Part shown: positions 8,750 to 17,735 of the stretch, piece by piece | How positions within the stretch are numbered: the stretch's first letter is position 1 | Layout of the letters: the number at the start of each line of letters is the position of its first letter | Source of the DNA: Acidobacteriota bacterium | Lineage (GTDB): Bacteria; Acidobacteriota; Terriglobia; Terriglobales; Acidobacteriaceae | Direction of reading: 5' to 3' | DNA: 42,687 nucleotides | Assembly: GCA_021781795.1 (NCBI GenBank) | Contig: JAJXWA010000019.1 | Coordinates: forward strand, 1-42,687 | The notes under the pieces: generated by a model | What the model was told of the DNA's origin: nothing | The model's input: only the letters and a program-made list of their open reading frames with translations | The model's database searches: none | Made by a program: the position numbers and the translations under genes

Positions 8750-10162
8750 ATGCTATACGACGCTATCTCTCGCCGCTCTTTTGTGAAGACATCTGCTGCC
8801 GTTACAGCAGCCGCGTTCGCGCCCACGGTTGCAGCGGCTGCACAGGAAGCCGGCGCCAGCCCGCTCGCCACGGAGCACGGCAAGCTGCCCTATCAGGAAG
8901 AATCCCGCACGCGCCGCCTCGCATGGTGGCAGGCCGCTCGCTTCGGCATGTTCATCCACTTCGGGCTCTACAGCGTGATCGGTCAGCAGGAGTGGGTCAT
9001 GGAGTCCGAGGGCATTCCGATTCTGCAGTACGAACTCCTCGCGCAGCACTTCAAGCCCAAGCCGGGCTTCGCCGAGGAGTGGGTGCGCCTCGCCCAAAGC
9101 GCCGGCCAGAAGTACATGGTCCTCACGACCAAGCACCACGAAGGATACTGCCTGTGGGACACGAAGCTCACCGACTACAACGCTGCAAAGACCGGCCCAG
9201 GCCGCGATCTCGTTCGCGAATACGTGGACGCAGCGCGCGCCGCAGGGATGCGCATCGGCTTCTACTACTCGCTGATGGACTGGCACCACCCCGACGGGAT
9301 GCGCTGCGCCACCGATGAAGCCGCGCGTAAACGCTTCGTCGCCTACACCCACGGCCTCATCCGCGAGCTGATGACCAACTACGGCAAGATCGACATTCTC
9401 TGGTACGACGTCGCCCAGCCGCTCACGCCCGAGCAGTGGGAGGCCGACCGCATGAACCGCATGGTCTTCGAACTGCAGCCCGACATCATCGTCAACAATC
9501 GCAACGGTCTCGACGGGGACTTCTCCACACCCGAGCATAAGATTCAGGCCGACAAACGCGCCTGGGAATCTTGCGAAACCATGAATCTGGGATGGGGCTT
9601 CCAACGCTCCGATGTCGAGTGGAAATCGCCACGCCGCATTCTCAACGACCTCGCCACCTGCGCCCAGCAGGGCGGTAACTATCTACTCAACATCGGCCCC
9701 GAGCCGGATGGCACGGTACCCGCCGAATCTGTGCGCATCCTCGAATCCGTGGGCAAATGGCTCTCCGTCAATGGCGAGTCAATCTACGGCACACAGGGCG
9801 GAGCCGCAGTCAGCTTCGGGAACTACACAAACTTCACGCGCAAGGGCAACACCCTCTACATCCACGTCTACTTCTGGCCCGCGGGCACGCCTGCCGCACA
9901 ATGGCTGCGCTTTCTTGACCCGCCTACGGTCGTTGCGGTCGGCGGCATGCAGGCAAAGGTCCTCTCTGCCCGGCTACTCAAAACTGGTCAGGGGGTCGCA
10001 TTCACGCAGGACGCTCTGTCCCTCCGCATCAGCGGTCTGCCCGCTCTGGCGCCGGGCGATCCCGTCACCGTCATCGCCTGCGAGTGCGACCGCCCACCCG
10101 TCGTCGATCATCACTCCATCCGCGCCAAATGGCCTCGTTACAAAGTAGGTCTCAGCGTCTGA
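8750..10162 (+). CDS. GH29 alpha-L-fucosidase (first copy), Tat-exported
   Basis: A 470-residue retaining alpha-L-fucosidase. The start at 8750 has GGAGG 4 bases upstream and opens a twin-arginine signal (SRRSFVK at residues 7-13); an upstream in-frame extension would run antisense through the GH30-like gene and is rejected. The (beta/alpha)8 domain has the family blocks FGMFIHFGLYS (65-75), TKHHEGYCLWDT (127-138) and FYYSLMDWHHPD (171-182). The nucleophile is D220 in ILWYDVA. GGNYLLNIGPEPDG and a C-terminal beta domain follow. The length is typical of the compact GH29 form. It is transcribed away from the minus-strand operon. A paralogue with a different signal type lies at 17736. Substrate specificity (alpha-1,2/3/4/6 fucose) is not deducible. 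Confidence 0.93.
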   Translation: MLYDAISRRSFVKTSAAVTAAAFAPTVAAAAQEAGASPLATEHGKLPYQEESRTRRLAWWQAARFGMFIHFGLYSVIGQQEWVMESEGIPILQYELLAQHFKPKPGFAEEWVRLAQSAGQKYMVLTTKHHEGYCLWDTKLTDYNAAKTGPGRDLVREYVDAARAAGMRIGFYYSLMDWHHPDGMRCATDEAARKRFVAYTHGLIRELMTNYGKIDILWYDVAQPLTPEQWEADRMNRMVFELQPDIIVNNRNGLDGDFSTPEHKIQADKRAWESCETMNLGWGFQRSDVEWKSPRRILNDLATCAQQGGNYLLNIGPEPDGTVPAESVRILESVGKWLSVNGESIYGTQGGAAVSFGNYTNFTRKGNTLYIHVYFWPAGTPAAQWLRFLDPPTVVAVGGMQAKVLSARLLKTGQGVAFTQDALSLRISGLPALAPGDPVTVIACECDRPPVVDHHSIRAKWPRYKVGLSV

Positions 10163-10214
10163 GGCCCGCTCCGGTCGCGCCGAACATCGCGCGCTGCGGC
10201 GCTCGTAGGGGTCG

Positions 10215-13109
10215 TCAGTACTCGAAGTCCAGCGAGAACTGCACCCGGCGAGCATCCGACTCCTGTACCGGTCCGCCGAATCCTGCCGCAGGCGTAAGAT
10301 CCGATCCAAAGGCCGAATTGACCATCTCGACGTTTTGCCGGTTCAGCAGATTGAAGGACTCCGCCACGATGTCCAGATGGCCGCGCCAGACAGGCACCAT
10401 TTTCAGGATGCGCAGATCGAAGTCCACACTGGCAGGCGTCGTCATGCTGTTGCGCGCCTGCCCCTGCGGGCGCGCTGCAAAGGGATAAATGTGCTCGCGA
10501 TTGCTGTCGACGCCGGTCAACGGATTGTCAGGAAAGCCGCTGCCCGCAACGACGATCGGAGCAAGCTCCAGTCCATACACCAGCTTTTCCAGTGCGTTCG
10601 GCGTTGCAGCCTTGGCCGCATCCTGCGGATCGTCGAGATCGGGCCCCAGCACCCAAAGGCCGCTCAACACAAAGCGGTGCCGCTGGTTTTGCAGCGACAA
10701 TGCCCGCTCGTCGCGGGGCGCAAAAGGATTCTTCGGCTGCTCCGCATCATACGAGGCATCGTCGATCGTCCTGGCAAAGTTGTAGCCCGCCATCAGCTCC
10801 AGATCTTCTGTGAATTGGCGATTCACCGTGACCGTTGCGCCGTTGTAACTCGAATTCGCTTCCGTCTGAAACTGGTTGATGGCGTCATACGCAGGATTCG
10901 CGCGCGCCGGCGAAAACACTCTCTGGCCCATCTGCTGCGGAGTAGGATTCGAGATACCCAGGCTCCCGGCGTTGGTTGGGGTCAACACCACCGGCGGCAG
11001 CAGGTTACTGTTCACCGTGCGGCCCATCTTCACTCCATGCACATAGCGATATTCCGCGCTCAGCGTCCACTCGTCCGGAAAGGATCTCTCCGCGCTCAGC
11101 GAAGCTGTCTCTGCGTAGGGATTGGCGAGCGATGGCTGCGCCTGCCAGATGCTTGGAGCAATCGCGGCATGAGGCGTCGTAAATGCGGCTCCGGCCCGAT
11201 ACAGCACCGCCGCATCCGTTCCCTCGGCAATCTGCTGCTCGGCGCGCGTGCCGTTCATCTCCTCGATGCGGTTGATCGTGCCCAGCAGATACCGGTCATA
11301 GAAGAAGCCGAAGCCTCCGCGCACCACCGATTGCTTGTCCGGCGACCAGGCAAAGCCCAGCCGCGGACTGAAGTTCAGCGCGTGTCCGGGAATGGAGGCG
11401 GGAAGATGATTGTCTTCATAGCGCAGGCCATAGTCCAAGGTCAGGCTGCGCAATGCGGTCCAGTGATCCTGCGCATACGCGACACTGCGCGGTTCGCTGA
11501 AGTTGGTGTTCGGATTGCCGAAGCTCTGGATGTAGAAGTCCGGCTGACCCGCCGCCAACGCGGCTGTGGTCGGGAAGACGTAGACCCCGCCAAAGCCATC
11601 CTGGTTGGCTGCACGCAGGCCAACGTGACTCAAAGCGACTCCAGCCTGCATCAGATGCGCACCGTGCTGGCGGATCAGCGCATCTCCCACATCCACGTGT
11701 GTTTCATAGCGGCGGCTGTTCCCGTCATACGGCGTGCCCAACGTAGCAAAGCCGGCGACCATCACGCCGGGGCCGGTCTGCGAGCTTGTCCTCAGCGCGA
11801 CGCGCCGCTGGGCAACCTCGGCGGAGAACTGGTTCACAAGTTCTGACGAGAGCGAACGGTTCCATGCGCCATTGAGGCTGTTGTCGTCATAGAAGGCCGA
11901 GCCGCGCGCACTCAGGTCGGTCAAGTCGTCCAGATGATAGGCGTCATTCACCGCGCGGTTGTTCGTCAGGGCATAGCGCAGCATCGCACTGCCTTTGCCA
12001 TCGGAGCGATCCATCCTTCCCGATAGCTCCGTCTCTTCGTTCGTCGTAGGAAAAAATCCCTGCTGAAGATGAGACCCTTGAAGCGGTCCTGCCTGCGCCA
12101 GCGCGCCATCAATCTGCGCCGCCTCGGCCGGGCTGAAGTCGCTCGCCTCCTCGCCGCGCGCCATCTCCTGCTCGCCTGCCACGTAGTAGAACCATCTGTC
12201 ACGCCGCAGCGCGCCTCCCGTCGATAACCCGGCTCGCAGTCGGTTCTCATCCGGCTTGCGCGGCGCAATCTCTAGAGCAGGCGTGCCGTTCAGCGCGCCA
12301 TTCTGCACAAACAGAAAAGCATCGCCGTGCTGGGTGTTGACGCCCATGCGCGTCTCCACGTCCACCGATCCGCCCGCCGAGCCGCCTGCCTGCGCGGCAT
12401 AGCCGTGATTCACCACCTGAAAGTCGCTTATCGCCTCCGGAGAAAGCTCAGTACGGCTCAGACCTGTGTACTCATCGTTATCATCCACTCCGTCGATGTA
12501 GAGCGCGTTGCTCGACGGGCGCAATCCGCCAGCGCTGAAGCCACCCTCCGCTGCGCCCGGTGTCTGACGCGCCGGCGCCGGATTTGCGCTGGCCAGCGCG
12601 GGAGACAGAAGAGTGAAATTCAGATAGTTGCGGTTTGGAATCGGCAGCTCTTCAATGCGGTCTTTGTCAATGTTCGTCACCGGCGATGACTGCGATGTGT
12701 CCAGCGTATCGGCCAGCGCCTGCACGGTCACCTGCTGCGTTGCCTGCGCCGGAGTCAGCACCACGCTGACGCGCACTTCGCGACCAACCGCCGCAACCAC
12801 AGAAGCATTCGTGTAGGTCGCGAATCCGGGCGCAGCAACTTCAAGCGCATACGTCCCGCTCTGCAAACCGCTGAAATGGAACGCTCCATCTGGGCCTGTC
12901 ACCGTGGCTGCTATTGCTGGCCGATCCTGGGTGGAGAGCGTCACGCGCGCGCCGGAGATAGCTGCGCGCGTTGTGTCCAGCACGGAGCCGCCAATGCCGC
13001 CTTGCACCTGACCAGCCTGTCCCAACAACATGGGAATCGACGCGGAAAGAAAACAGAGAAATAGTGCAGCAGCCCGCAGGGGAGCAGCACAACCGGAACG
13101 CAGCAACAT
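10215..13109 (-). CDS. TonB-dependent receptor with carboxypeptidase-regulatory-like N-terminal domain
   Basis: A 964-residue outer-membrane receptor. The ATG at 13109 is preferred over one four codons upstream because AGGAGA lies directly before it. A Sec signal (hydrophobic to LLGQ) is followed by a carboxypeptidase-regulatory-like domain (about 38-120, with GGSVLDTTRAAISGARV and GPDGAFHFSGLQSGTY). Next comes a plug with ELPIPNRNYLNF and GLRPSSNALYIDGVDDND (about 150-225). The rest is a long beta-barrel ending VQFSLDFEY, with a terminal aromatic. This is the acidobacterial form, which works without an obvious SusD lipoprotein; none lies in the window. Placed among nine glycosidases, it is the likely importer of the oligosaccharides they release. 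It is convergent with the first GH29 gene. Confidence 0.9.
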   Translation of the reverse strand: MLLRSGCAAPLRAAALFLCFLSASIPMLLGQAGQVQGGIGGSVLDTTRAAISGARVTLSTQDRPAIAATVTGPDGAFHFSGLQSGTYALEVAAPGFATYTNASVVAAVGREVRVSVVLTPAQATQQVTVQALADTLDTSQSSPVTNIDKDRIEELPIPNRNYLNFTLLSPALASANPAPARQTPGAAEGGFSAGGLRPSSNALYIDGVDDNDEYTGLSRTELSPEAISDFQVVNHGYAAQAGGSAGGSVDVETRMGVNTQHGDAFLFVQNGALNGTPALEIAPRKPDENRLRAGLSTGGALRRDRWFYYVAGEQEMARGEEASDFSPAEAAQIDGALAQAGPLQGSHLQQGFFPTTNEETELSGRMDRSDGKGSAMLRYALTNNRAVNDAYHLDDLTDLSARGSAFYDDNSLNGAWNRSLSSELVNQFSAEVAQRRVALRTSSQTGPGVMVAGFATLGTPYDGNSRRYETHVDVGDALIRQHGAHLMQAGVALSHVGLRAANQDGFGGVYVFPTTAALAAGQPDFYIQSFGNPNTNFSEPRSVAYAQDHWTALRSLTLDYGLRYEDNHLPASIPGHALNFSPRLGFAWSPDKQSVVRGGFGFFYDRYLLGTINRIEEMNGTRAEQQIAEGTDAAVLYRAGAAFTTPHAAIAPSIWQAQPSLANPYAETASLSAERSFPDEWTLSAEYRYVHGVKMGRTVNSNLLPPVVLTPTNAGSLGISNPTPQQMGQRVFSPARANPAYDAINQFQTEANSSYNGATVTVNRQFTEDLELMAGYNFARTIDDASYDAEQPKNPFAPRDERALSLQNQRHRFVLSGLWVLGPDLDDPQDAAKAATPNALEKLVYGLELAPIVVAGSGFPDNPLTGVDSNREHIYPFAARPQGQARNSMTTPASVDFDLRILKMVPVWRGHLDIVAESFNLLNRQNVEMVNSAFGSDLTPAAGFGGPVQESDARRVQFSLDFEY

Positions 13110-13204
13110 GGATCTCCTCATTTGTGAAAACAGAAAGAACGGAGACGACAGGCGCAGTGATGCGCACGAATCGCCTGTTTCTGCGAACCTTCACAAAAGA
13201 GGAA

Positions 13205-13663
13205 TCAGATTCGAAGCGGAATCAAAGGAGGGCTTGCCGTCGGGATTTCGCAGCAGGGAGCATGCCACGAAACGAACGGCTGGGCTGGGGCCACATACAA
13301 AGAGGCTTCGCCGCGCGCCACTCGCAGAGCCGCCAAACGAACAAGATGCGCTACCACCGCAACCGTTCCGGCAACCACCAGCCATGCCGTCACGCGCAGC
13401 TCCGTGTCGGTCATGGGCGTCGTCGGCTTGTCCCAGCGGTCAAAGCACTCCAGTGTGGGAGTAAATGCCACCAGGGCAAAGAAGGCACATGCCACGAATT
13501 GGAGGATGCGTCTCTGCACTGTCTCCAGAATATGCAGAACTACCGTCGCCCGCAATCCATCGTGCGCAAAGAAGAGATGAAGGATGGAACCGCGTAGAGA
13601 TTCCGCATGATGGAACCCAAGTGGTCCCTCTCGGATAATTCCCAGATTCGATGACGAATGCAT
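13205..13663 (-). CDS. Small putative two-helix membrane protein upstream of the receptor
   Basis: An open frame of up to 152 codons, same strand as and 95 bases ahead of the TonB-dependent receptor. Its middle reads like protein: a hydrophobic helix (QFVACAFFALVAFTPTLE), a polar loop with CFDRWDKP, then a second helix (TAWLVVAGTVAVVAHLV). I do not recognise a named family. The full-length ATG at 13663 has no ribosome-binding site and leaves only 37 bases to the divergent GH127 start. A shorter form beginning near the first helix is therefore likely, for example the GTG codon just before QRRILQF, which has GGAG close upstream. It may be a membrane accessory to the receptor, but that rests on position only. 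Confidence 0.45.
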   Translation of the reverse strand: MHSSSNLGIIREGPLGFHHAESLRGSILHLFFAHDGLRATVVLHILETVQRRILQFVACAFFALVAFTPTLECFDRWDKPTTPMTDTELRVTAWLVVAGTVAVVAHLVRLAALRVARGEASLYVAPAQPFVSWHAPCCEIPTASPPLIPLRI

Positions 13664-13700
13664 AACATAATCAGCAGATAGGGGAGATCAAACTGGATCT

Positions 13701-15494
13701 GTGAGCAATCTGAATTCCATCACTCGCAGAGGGTTTCTAGCAGGCGCTGCGGCGCTCGCTTTCGATGCGCACCTTTCTGCATCTGGTGGTCCTGCATCGA
13801 GCCGGAACTTGCAGGAGATGGATTACGCGCAGGTGCGCCTGACCGGCGGGCCGCTCAAGGAACATTACGACCGCATCCACGCGAGCTATCTCGCGCTCGA
13901 CAACGACCGCCTTCTCAAGGTCTACCGCCAGCGCGCAGGTCTGCCGGCGCCCGGTGCCGACATGGGCGGCTGGTACGACGCCGACGGCTTCGTGCCCGGC
14001 CATTCTCTCGGGCAGTACATTTCAGGCCTCGCGCGCATCGGCGCGAGCACTGGCGACACAAGCTGCCAAGCCAAGGCCGGTGAGCTGGTCGAAGGTTTCG
14101 CCGCCGCCTTCGACCGAACCAAAAACGTCTACGCTGGACCCAACGCGGAGCAGCTCTGGCCCTGCTACATCCTCGACAAGCACATCGCGGGCCTCATCGA
14201 TGCGTCCGCGCTGAGCCGTGTGACTCTCGCGCACGATCTTCTGCCGCGCGTCTACCGTGCGGCGATTCCGTACATCCCCGAGCAGGGTCGCGATCGCATC
14301 GGCAAGAAAGACCCTCCATACGACGAGACCTATGTCTTGCCCGAGAATCTCTTCACCGCTGCAGCAATGACCAGCGATGCCGCCATGCGCGAGCGGGCCA
14401 TCCGCTACCTGCTCGACAGGGACTTCTTCGACCCGCTCGCCCGCGGTGAGGATGTACTCCCCGGCCGTCACGCCTACAGCCACGCCATCGCTCTCAGCTC
14501 CGCAGGCAAGGCGCACCTCGTTCTGCGCGACCAGAAATATCTGCTCGCTATGCAGCACGCGTCCACTCTCCTGGCGCAAACGCAGCAGTTCGCCACCGGC
14601 GGGTGGGGACCAAATGAGCAGTTCATTGAGCCGCACAAAGGACAGCTTTATGCGAGCCTGCAGACCACACAGGATCACTTCGAGACGCCGTGCGGCAGTT
14701 ACGCGGCTACCAAGCTGGCACGTTATCTGATCTGCGCCACGGGTGAGGCGCGTTATGGCGACGGCCTCGAACGTGTTCTCTTCAACGCGCTGCTCGCGGC
14801 GAAGGATCCCGACAGCGACGGCGACTATCCGTATTACTCGACCTACAGCGCAGCGGCACGCAAGGTTTACTACCCGAAGAAGTGGCCGTGCTGCTCTGGC
14901 ACGCTGGTGCAGGGCGTGGCGGACTATGTAAAAAACATTTACTTCCGCGCCGACGACGGCATTCGCGTTAACCTCTACGCGCCCTCCATTGTGCGGTGGA
15001 TGCACGGCAGCACCGCAATCACCCTTACACAGGAGACAGGCTATCCGGTTGATAGCCGTGCTCTGCTGCGGGTGAAGATGAATCTACCCACGCAGTTTTC
15101 TCTAGGACTGCGCCTGCCTGCCTGGCTTGCCGCACCCGCCACCCTTCGCGTGAATGGCGTCGCAGTTCACGCGACTGAACAGCAGGGCTGGGCCATTCTC
15201 CATCGCGTGTGGCGGGACGGCGACACGGTTGAGCTCGATCTGCCGCAGAGCCTCTACACCGAAGTGATTGACGACCTGCACCCGGACACCGTCGCAGTGT
15301 TGCGGGGCCCGCTCGTGTACGTCGAGCTCAACCCTCGCACAGGACCCTTGTCGCTCCTGCCGCTTGACCGCATCCAAACCATGCCGGGCGCAACCGGATT
15401 GCTGGTAGCATCCTCCGCAGCTACAAATCGCGTTCTTGCTCCGCTCTATTTTGTGCGCCAGGAATGCTACACAACCTACTTCCAGAGGGGCTAG
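13701..15494 (+). CDS. GH127/DUF1680-type beta-L-arabinofuranosidase-like enzyme, Tat-exported
   Basis: A 597-residue protein of the DUF1680/GH127 superfamily (with GH121, GH142, GH146), which hydrolyses beta-L-arabinofuranosides using a zinc-bound cysteine nucleophile. It starts at GTG with a twin-arginine signal (TRRGFLAG at residues 9-16). The (alpha/alpha)6 core has GGWYDADGFVPGHSLGQYIS (89-108). The metal/cysteine centre is visible as E328 and C331 in FETPCGS and the C397-C398 pair in KKWPCCSG. In HypBA1 the Glu and first Cys are two residues apart (E338, C340); here they are three apart, so it is a divergent member. A beta-sandwich end follows from about 445. A co-directional GH42 follows after 28 bases. 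No close ribosome-binding site is seen (GGGGAG lies 14 bases away), so the start is moderately certain. Confidence 0.85.
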   Translation: MSNLNSITRRGFLAGAAALAFDAHLSASGGPASSRNLQEMDYAQVRLTGGPLKEHYDRIHASYLALDNDRLLKVYRQRAGLPAPGADMGGWYDADGFVPGHSLGQYISGLARIGASTGDTSCQAKAGELVEGFAAAFDRTKNVYAGPNAEQLWPCYILDKHIAGLIDASALSRVTLAHDLLPRVYRAAIPYIPEQGRDRIGKKDPPYDETYVLPENLFTAAAMTSDAAMRERAIRYLLDRDFFDPLARGEDVLPGRHAYSHAIALSSAGKAHLVLRDQKYLLAMQHASTLLAQTQQFATGGWGPNEQFIEPHKGQLYASLQTTQDHFETPCGSYAATKLARYLICATGEARYGDGLERVLFNALLAAKDPDSDGDYPYYSTYSAAARKVYYPKKWPCCSGTLVQGVADYVKNIYFRADDGIRVNLYAPSIVRWMHGSTAITLTQETGYPVDSRALLRVKMNLPTQFSLGLRLPAWLAAPATLRVNGVAVHATEQQGWAILHRVWRDGDTVELDLPQSLYTEVIDDLHPDTVAVLRGPLVYVELNPRTGPLSLLPLDRIQTMPGATGLLVASSAATNRVLAPLYFVRQECYTTYFQRG

Positions 15495-15522
15495 CAGACT
15501 TCGTACGATGACGAGGAACCAT

Positions 15523-17643
15523 ATGCGCAAAGGACGCCATCCCGCGTGCCTGCTGTTCCACTTCGCTGCTCGCATGTTCTTTGCCGCAGCTTGCCTCGCA
15601 GTTGTTGCCGCAGGGCGAACGGCTGCGCACGCGCAGGAAGTCCCTTCCGTGCCGGACCTGCTCCTTGGCTCCGCATGGTATCCCGAGCAGTGGCCGGAAT
15701 CGCGCTGGGATGCGGACCTCGCCCTGATGGAAGCCGCGCATTTGAACGTCGTCCGCGTCGGCGAGTTTGCGTGGAGCCGCATGGAACCGGCCGAGGGTCA
15801 ATACGATCTCGACTGGCTCGCACGCGCCATTCGCCTTGCCGAGAAGCATCACATCGCTGTCGTCATCGGCACGCCGACCGATGCCCCTCCTGCATGGCTC
15901 ACATCGAAATACCCAGACACGTTGCGTATGGATGAGAACGGACATCAAGCGCAGCATGGAGGCCGTCGCCAGTTCAACTACGGAAGCCCGCGCTATCGCC
16001 TCTTCTGTGCGGACATCACTGGGCGCCTCGCCCAGCGCTTCGGTCACGACACCGATGTCATCGGCTGGCAGATTGGCAATGAGTATACGGACGAGTCCTT
16101 TGACCCAGCCACGCGCGCGCAGTTCCAGCAGTGGCTCCAGCGCCGCTATGGCACGCTGGACGCGCTGAATCAACACTGGGCAACGGCTTACTGGAGCCAG
16201 ACCTACGATCGCTGGGATGAGATTCCGCTCGTTGCAACCGGCGGTAATCCTGGCCTTCTGCTGGAGCATCGCCACTTCGTGACCGACACATGGCGCAGCT
16301 TTCAGCGCGTGCAGATCGACGCGATTCGCAAGTGGGCCGACCCGCGGCAGTTCATCACCACCAATATCGGCGGCCTTGCCTGGAGCGATCACTTCGATCA
16401 CTACGAGATTACGCGCGATCTCGATCTGGCCTCCTGGGATGACTACGTGGGCCAAGGGCAGCTTGACTCCATCCGCAACGGCGCGATGCATGACTTCGTA
16501 CGCGGATGGAAGCGCGGCCCGTTCTGGGTGATGGAGACGCAACCGGGCTCTGTGAACTGGGCGCCCATCAACACCACACTCAGCCGCGGCGAAACGCGCG
16601 TGATGGCGTGGCAGGCTATCGGCCACGGCGCAAACGCCGTCCTCTACTGGCAGTGGCGCAGCGCGCTCAACGGCCAGGAGCAATATCACGGCACACTCGT
16701 CGGCCCCGACGGCGAGCCCATGCCCATCTACAGCGAGGTGAGCCAGATTGGCAGCGAGTTCGAGCGCGCCGCGTCGGCACTGCGCCGCACGCAGCCTGTG
16801 GCGCAGGTCGCGATTCTTGAGAGCTATGACAGCCGCTGGGCTATCGACTTCCAGCCGCACAATCACAACTACGACGAGCTGCAGGTGCTGCTGGACTGGT
16901 ATCGCCCGCTCCGCGAAAGAGGTTTGACCGTTGACGTCCTGAATGCAACCGCTCCGCTCAATGACTACAAGCTCGTCGTCGCGCCGGGGCTCAACGTCCT
17001 CTCGCCCGAGCTCGCCACGCATCTCAAAGCGTACGTCGAGCAGGGAGGGCATCTCGTGCTCGGTCCCCGCTCGGGCATGAAAGACGAATACGACAGTCTT
17101 AATCCGCAGCGCCAGCCCGGCCCACTGGTACCTGCGCTCGGCGGTCGCGTCGAGCAATACTATGCACTGGATGGCGCAGTACCGGTCAGCGGCGCTCTCG
17201 GCAGCGGAGCCGCAACAATCTGGGCCGAGCAGCTTTCCACGCAGGCCAGCGACGCGCGCGTGTTGCTGCGCTTTGGTAAATCGAACGGTTGGCTTGATGA
17301 TCAGCCTGCCATGATTACGCGTCCACTGGGCAAGGGCACGGTCACGTATCTCGGCGCGATTCTGGATGACCTTCTCATGCAGAACGTCACAACCTGGATG
17401 ATCGACGGCGCGCGCGTGCAGCCCGAATTTGTCGCCCTGCCTGAGGATGTCGAGGTCTGCCGCCGCGTCGGCTCAGGCCGGACGATCTATATCCTCCTCA
17501 ATCATGGCGCGCAACCTGCAAGCATCACCCTGCCTGCGCCGATGCGAGACCTCCTCGTCGATCATCCGCCGCAAACGTCCGTCACGCTTGCCTCGCAGGG
17601 TGTGGCGCTTCTTGAAGAGCAGGCGCAACCGGCTGGCCGATGA
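15523..17643 (+). CDS. GH42 beta-galactosidase, secreted
   Basis: A 706-residue GH42 enzyme that releases terminal beta-D-galactose, or in some members alpha-L-arabinopyranose. The start at 15523 has GAGGA 5 bases upstream and gives a long Sec signal (hydrophobic 16-37, ending AHAQ). The entry GSAWYPEQWPE (49-59) is diagnostic. The acid/base is E187 in QIGNEY and the nucleophile E338 in WVMETQPG. A trimerisation-like (glutamine amidotransferase-fold) domain follows near 430-600, then a short C-terminal beta domain. Most characterised GH42 enzymes are cytoplasmic, so the signal peptide is worth noting and fits periplasmic digestion of imported galactans. It is probably cotranscribed with GH127. 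Confidence 0.92.
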   Translation: MRKGRHPACLLFHFAARMFFAAACLAVVAAGRTAAHAQEVPSVPDLLLGSAWYPEQWPESRWDADLALMEAAHLNVVRVGEFAWSRMEPAEGQYDLDWLARAIRLAEKHHIAVVIGTPTDAPPAWLTSKYPDTLRMDENGHQAQHGGRRQFNYGSPRYRLFCADITGRLAQRFGHDTDVIGWQIGNEYTDESFDPATRAQFQQWLQRRYGTLDALNQHWATAYWSQTYDRWDEIPLVATGGNPGLLLEHRHFVTDTWRSFQRVQIDAIRKWADPRQFITTNIGGLAWSDHFDHYEITRDLDLASWDDYVGQGQLDSIRNGAMHDFVRGWKRGPFWVMETQPGSVNWAPINTTLSRGETRVMAWQAIGHGANAVLYWQWRSALNGQEQYHGTLVGPDGEPMPIYSEVSQIGSEFERAASALRRTQPVAQVAILESYDSRWAIDFQPHNHNYDELQVLLDWYRPLRERGLTVDVLNATAPLNDYKLVVAPGLNVLSPELATHLKAYVEQGGHLVLGPRSGMKDEYDSLNPQRQPGPLVPALGGRVEQYYALDGAVPVSGALGSGAATIWAEQLSTQASDARVLLRFGKSNGWLDDQPAMITRPLGKGTVTYLGAILDDLLMQNVTTWMIDGARVQPEFVALPEDVEVCRRVGSGRTIYILLNHGAQPASITLPAPMRDLLVDHPPQTSVTLASQGVALLEEQAQPAGR

Positions 17644-17735
17644 TTCATCCAAGCAACGCGCACCAGCCGCGTCTATCCATCTTGACCCGCGCATTCGTGA
17701 TGCAAAGCAGGGATGACTTCTGCTAGCGTGATGCG

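Noticed and set aside
10163..10214. Possible terminator between the first GH29 and the receptor
   Set aside because: Only a 6-bp GC stem (GCGCCG/CGGCGC) with a long loop and no T-run on either strand.
10335..11846. 503-codon plus-strand open frame opposite the TonB-dependent receptor
   Set aside because: Antisense to the receptor barrel; composition is Arg/His/Gln-rich and not protein-like.
15421..17157. 578-codon minus-strand open frame opposite GH42
   Set aside because: Shadow of the clear GH42 gene; no ribosome-binding site or domain.
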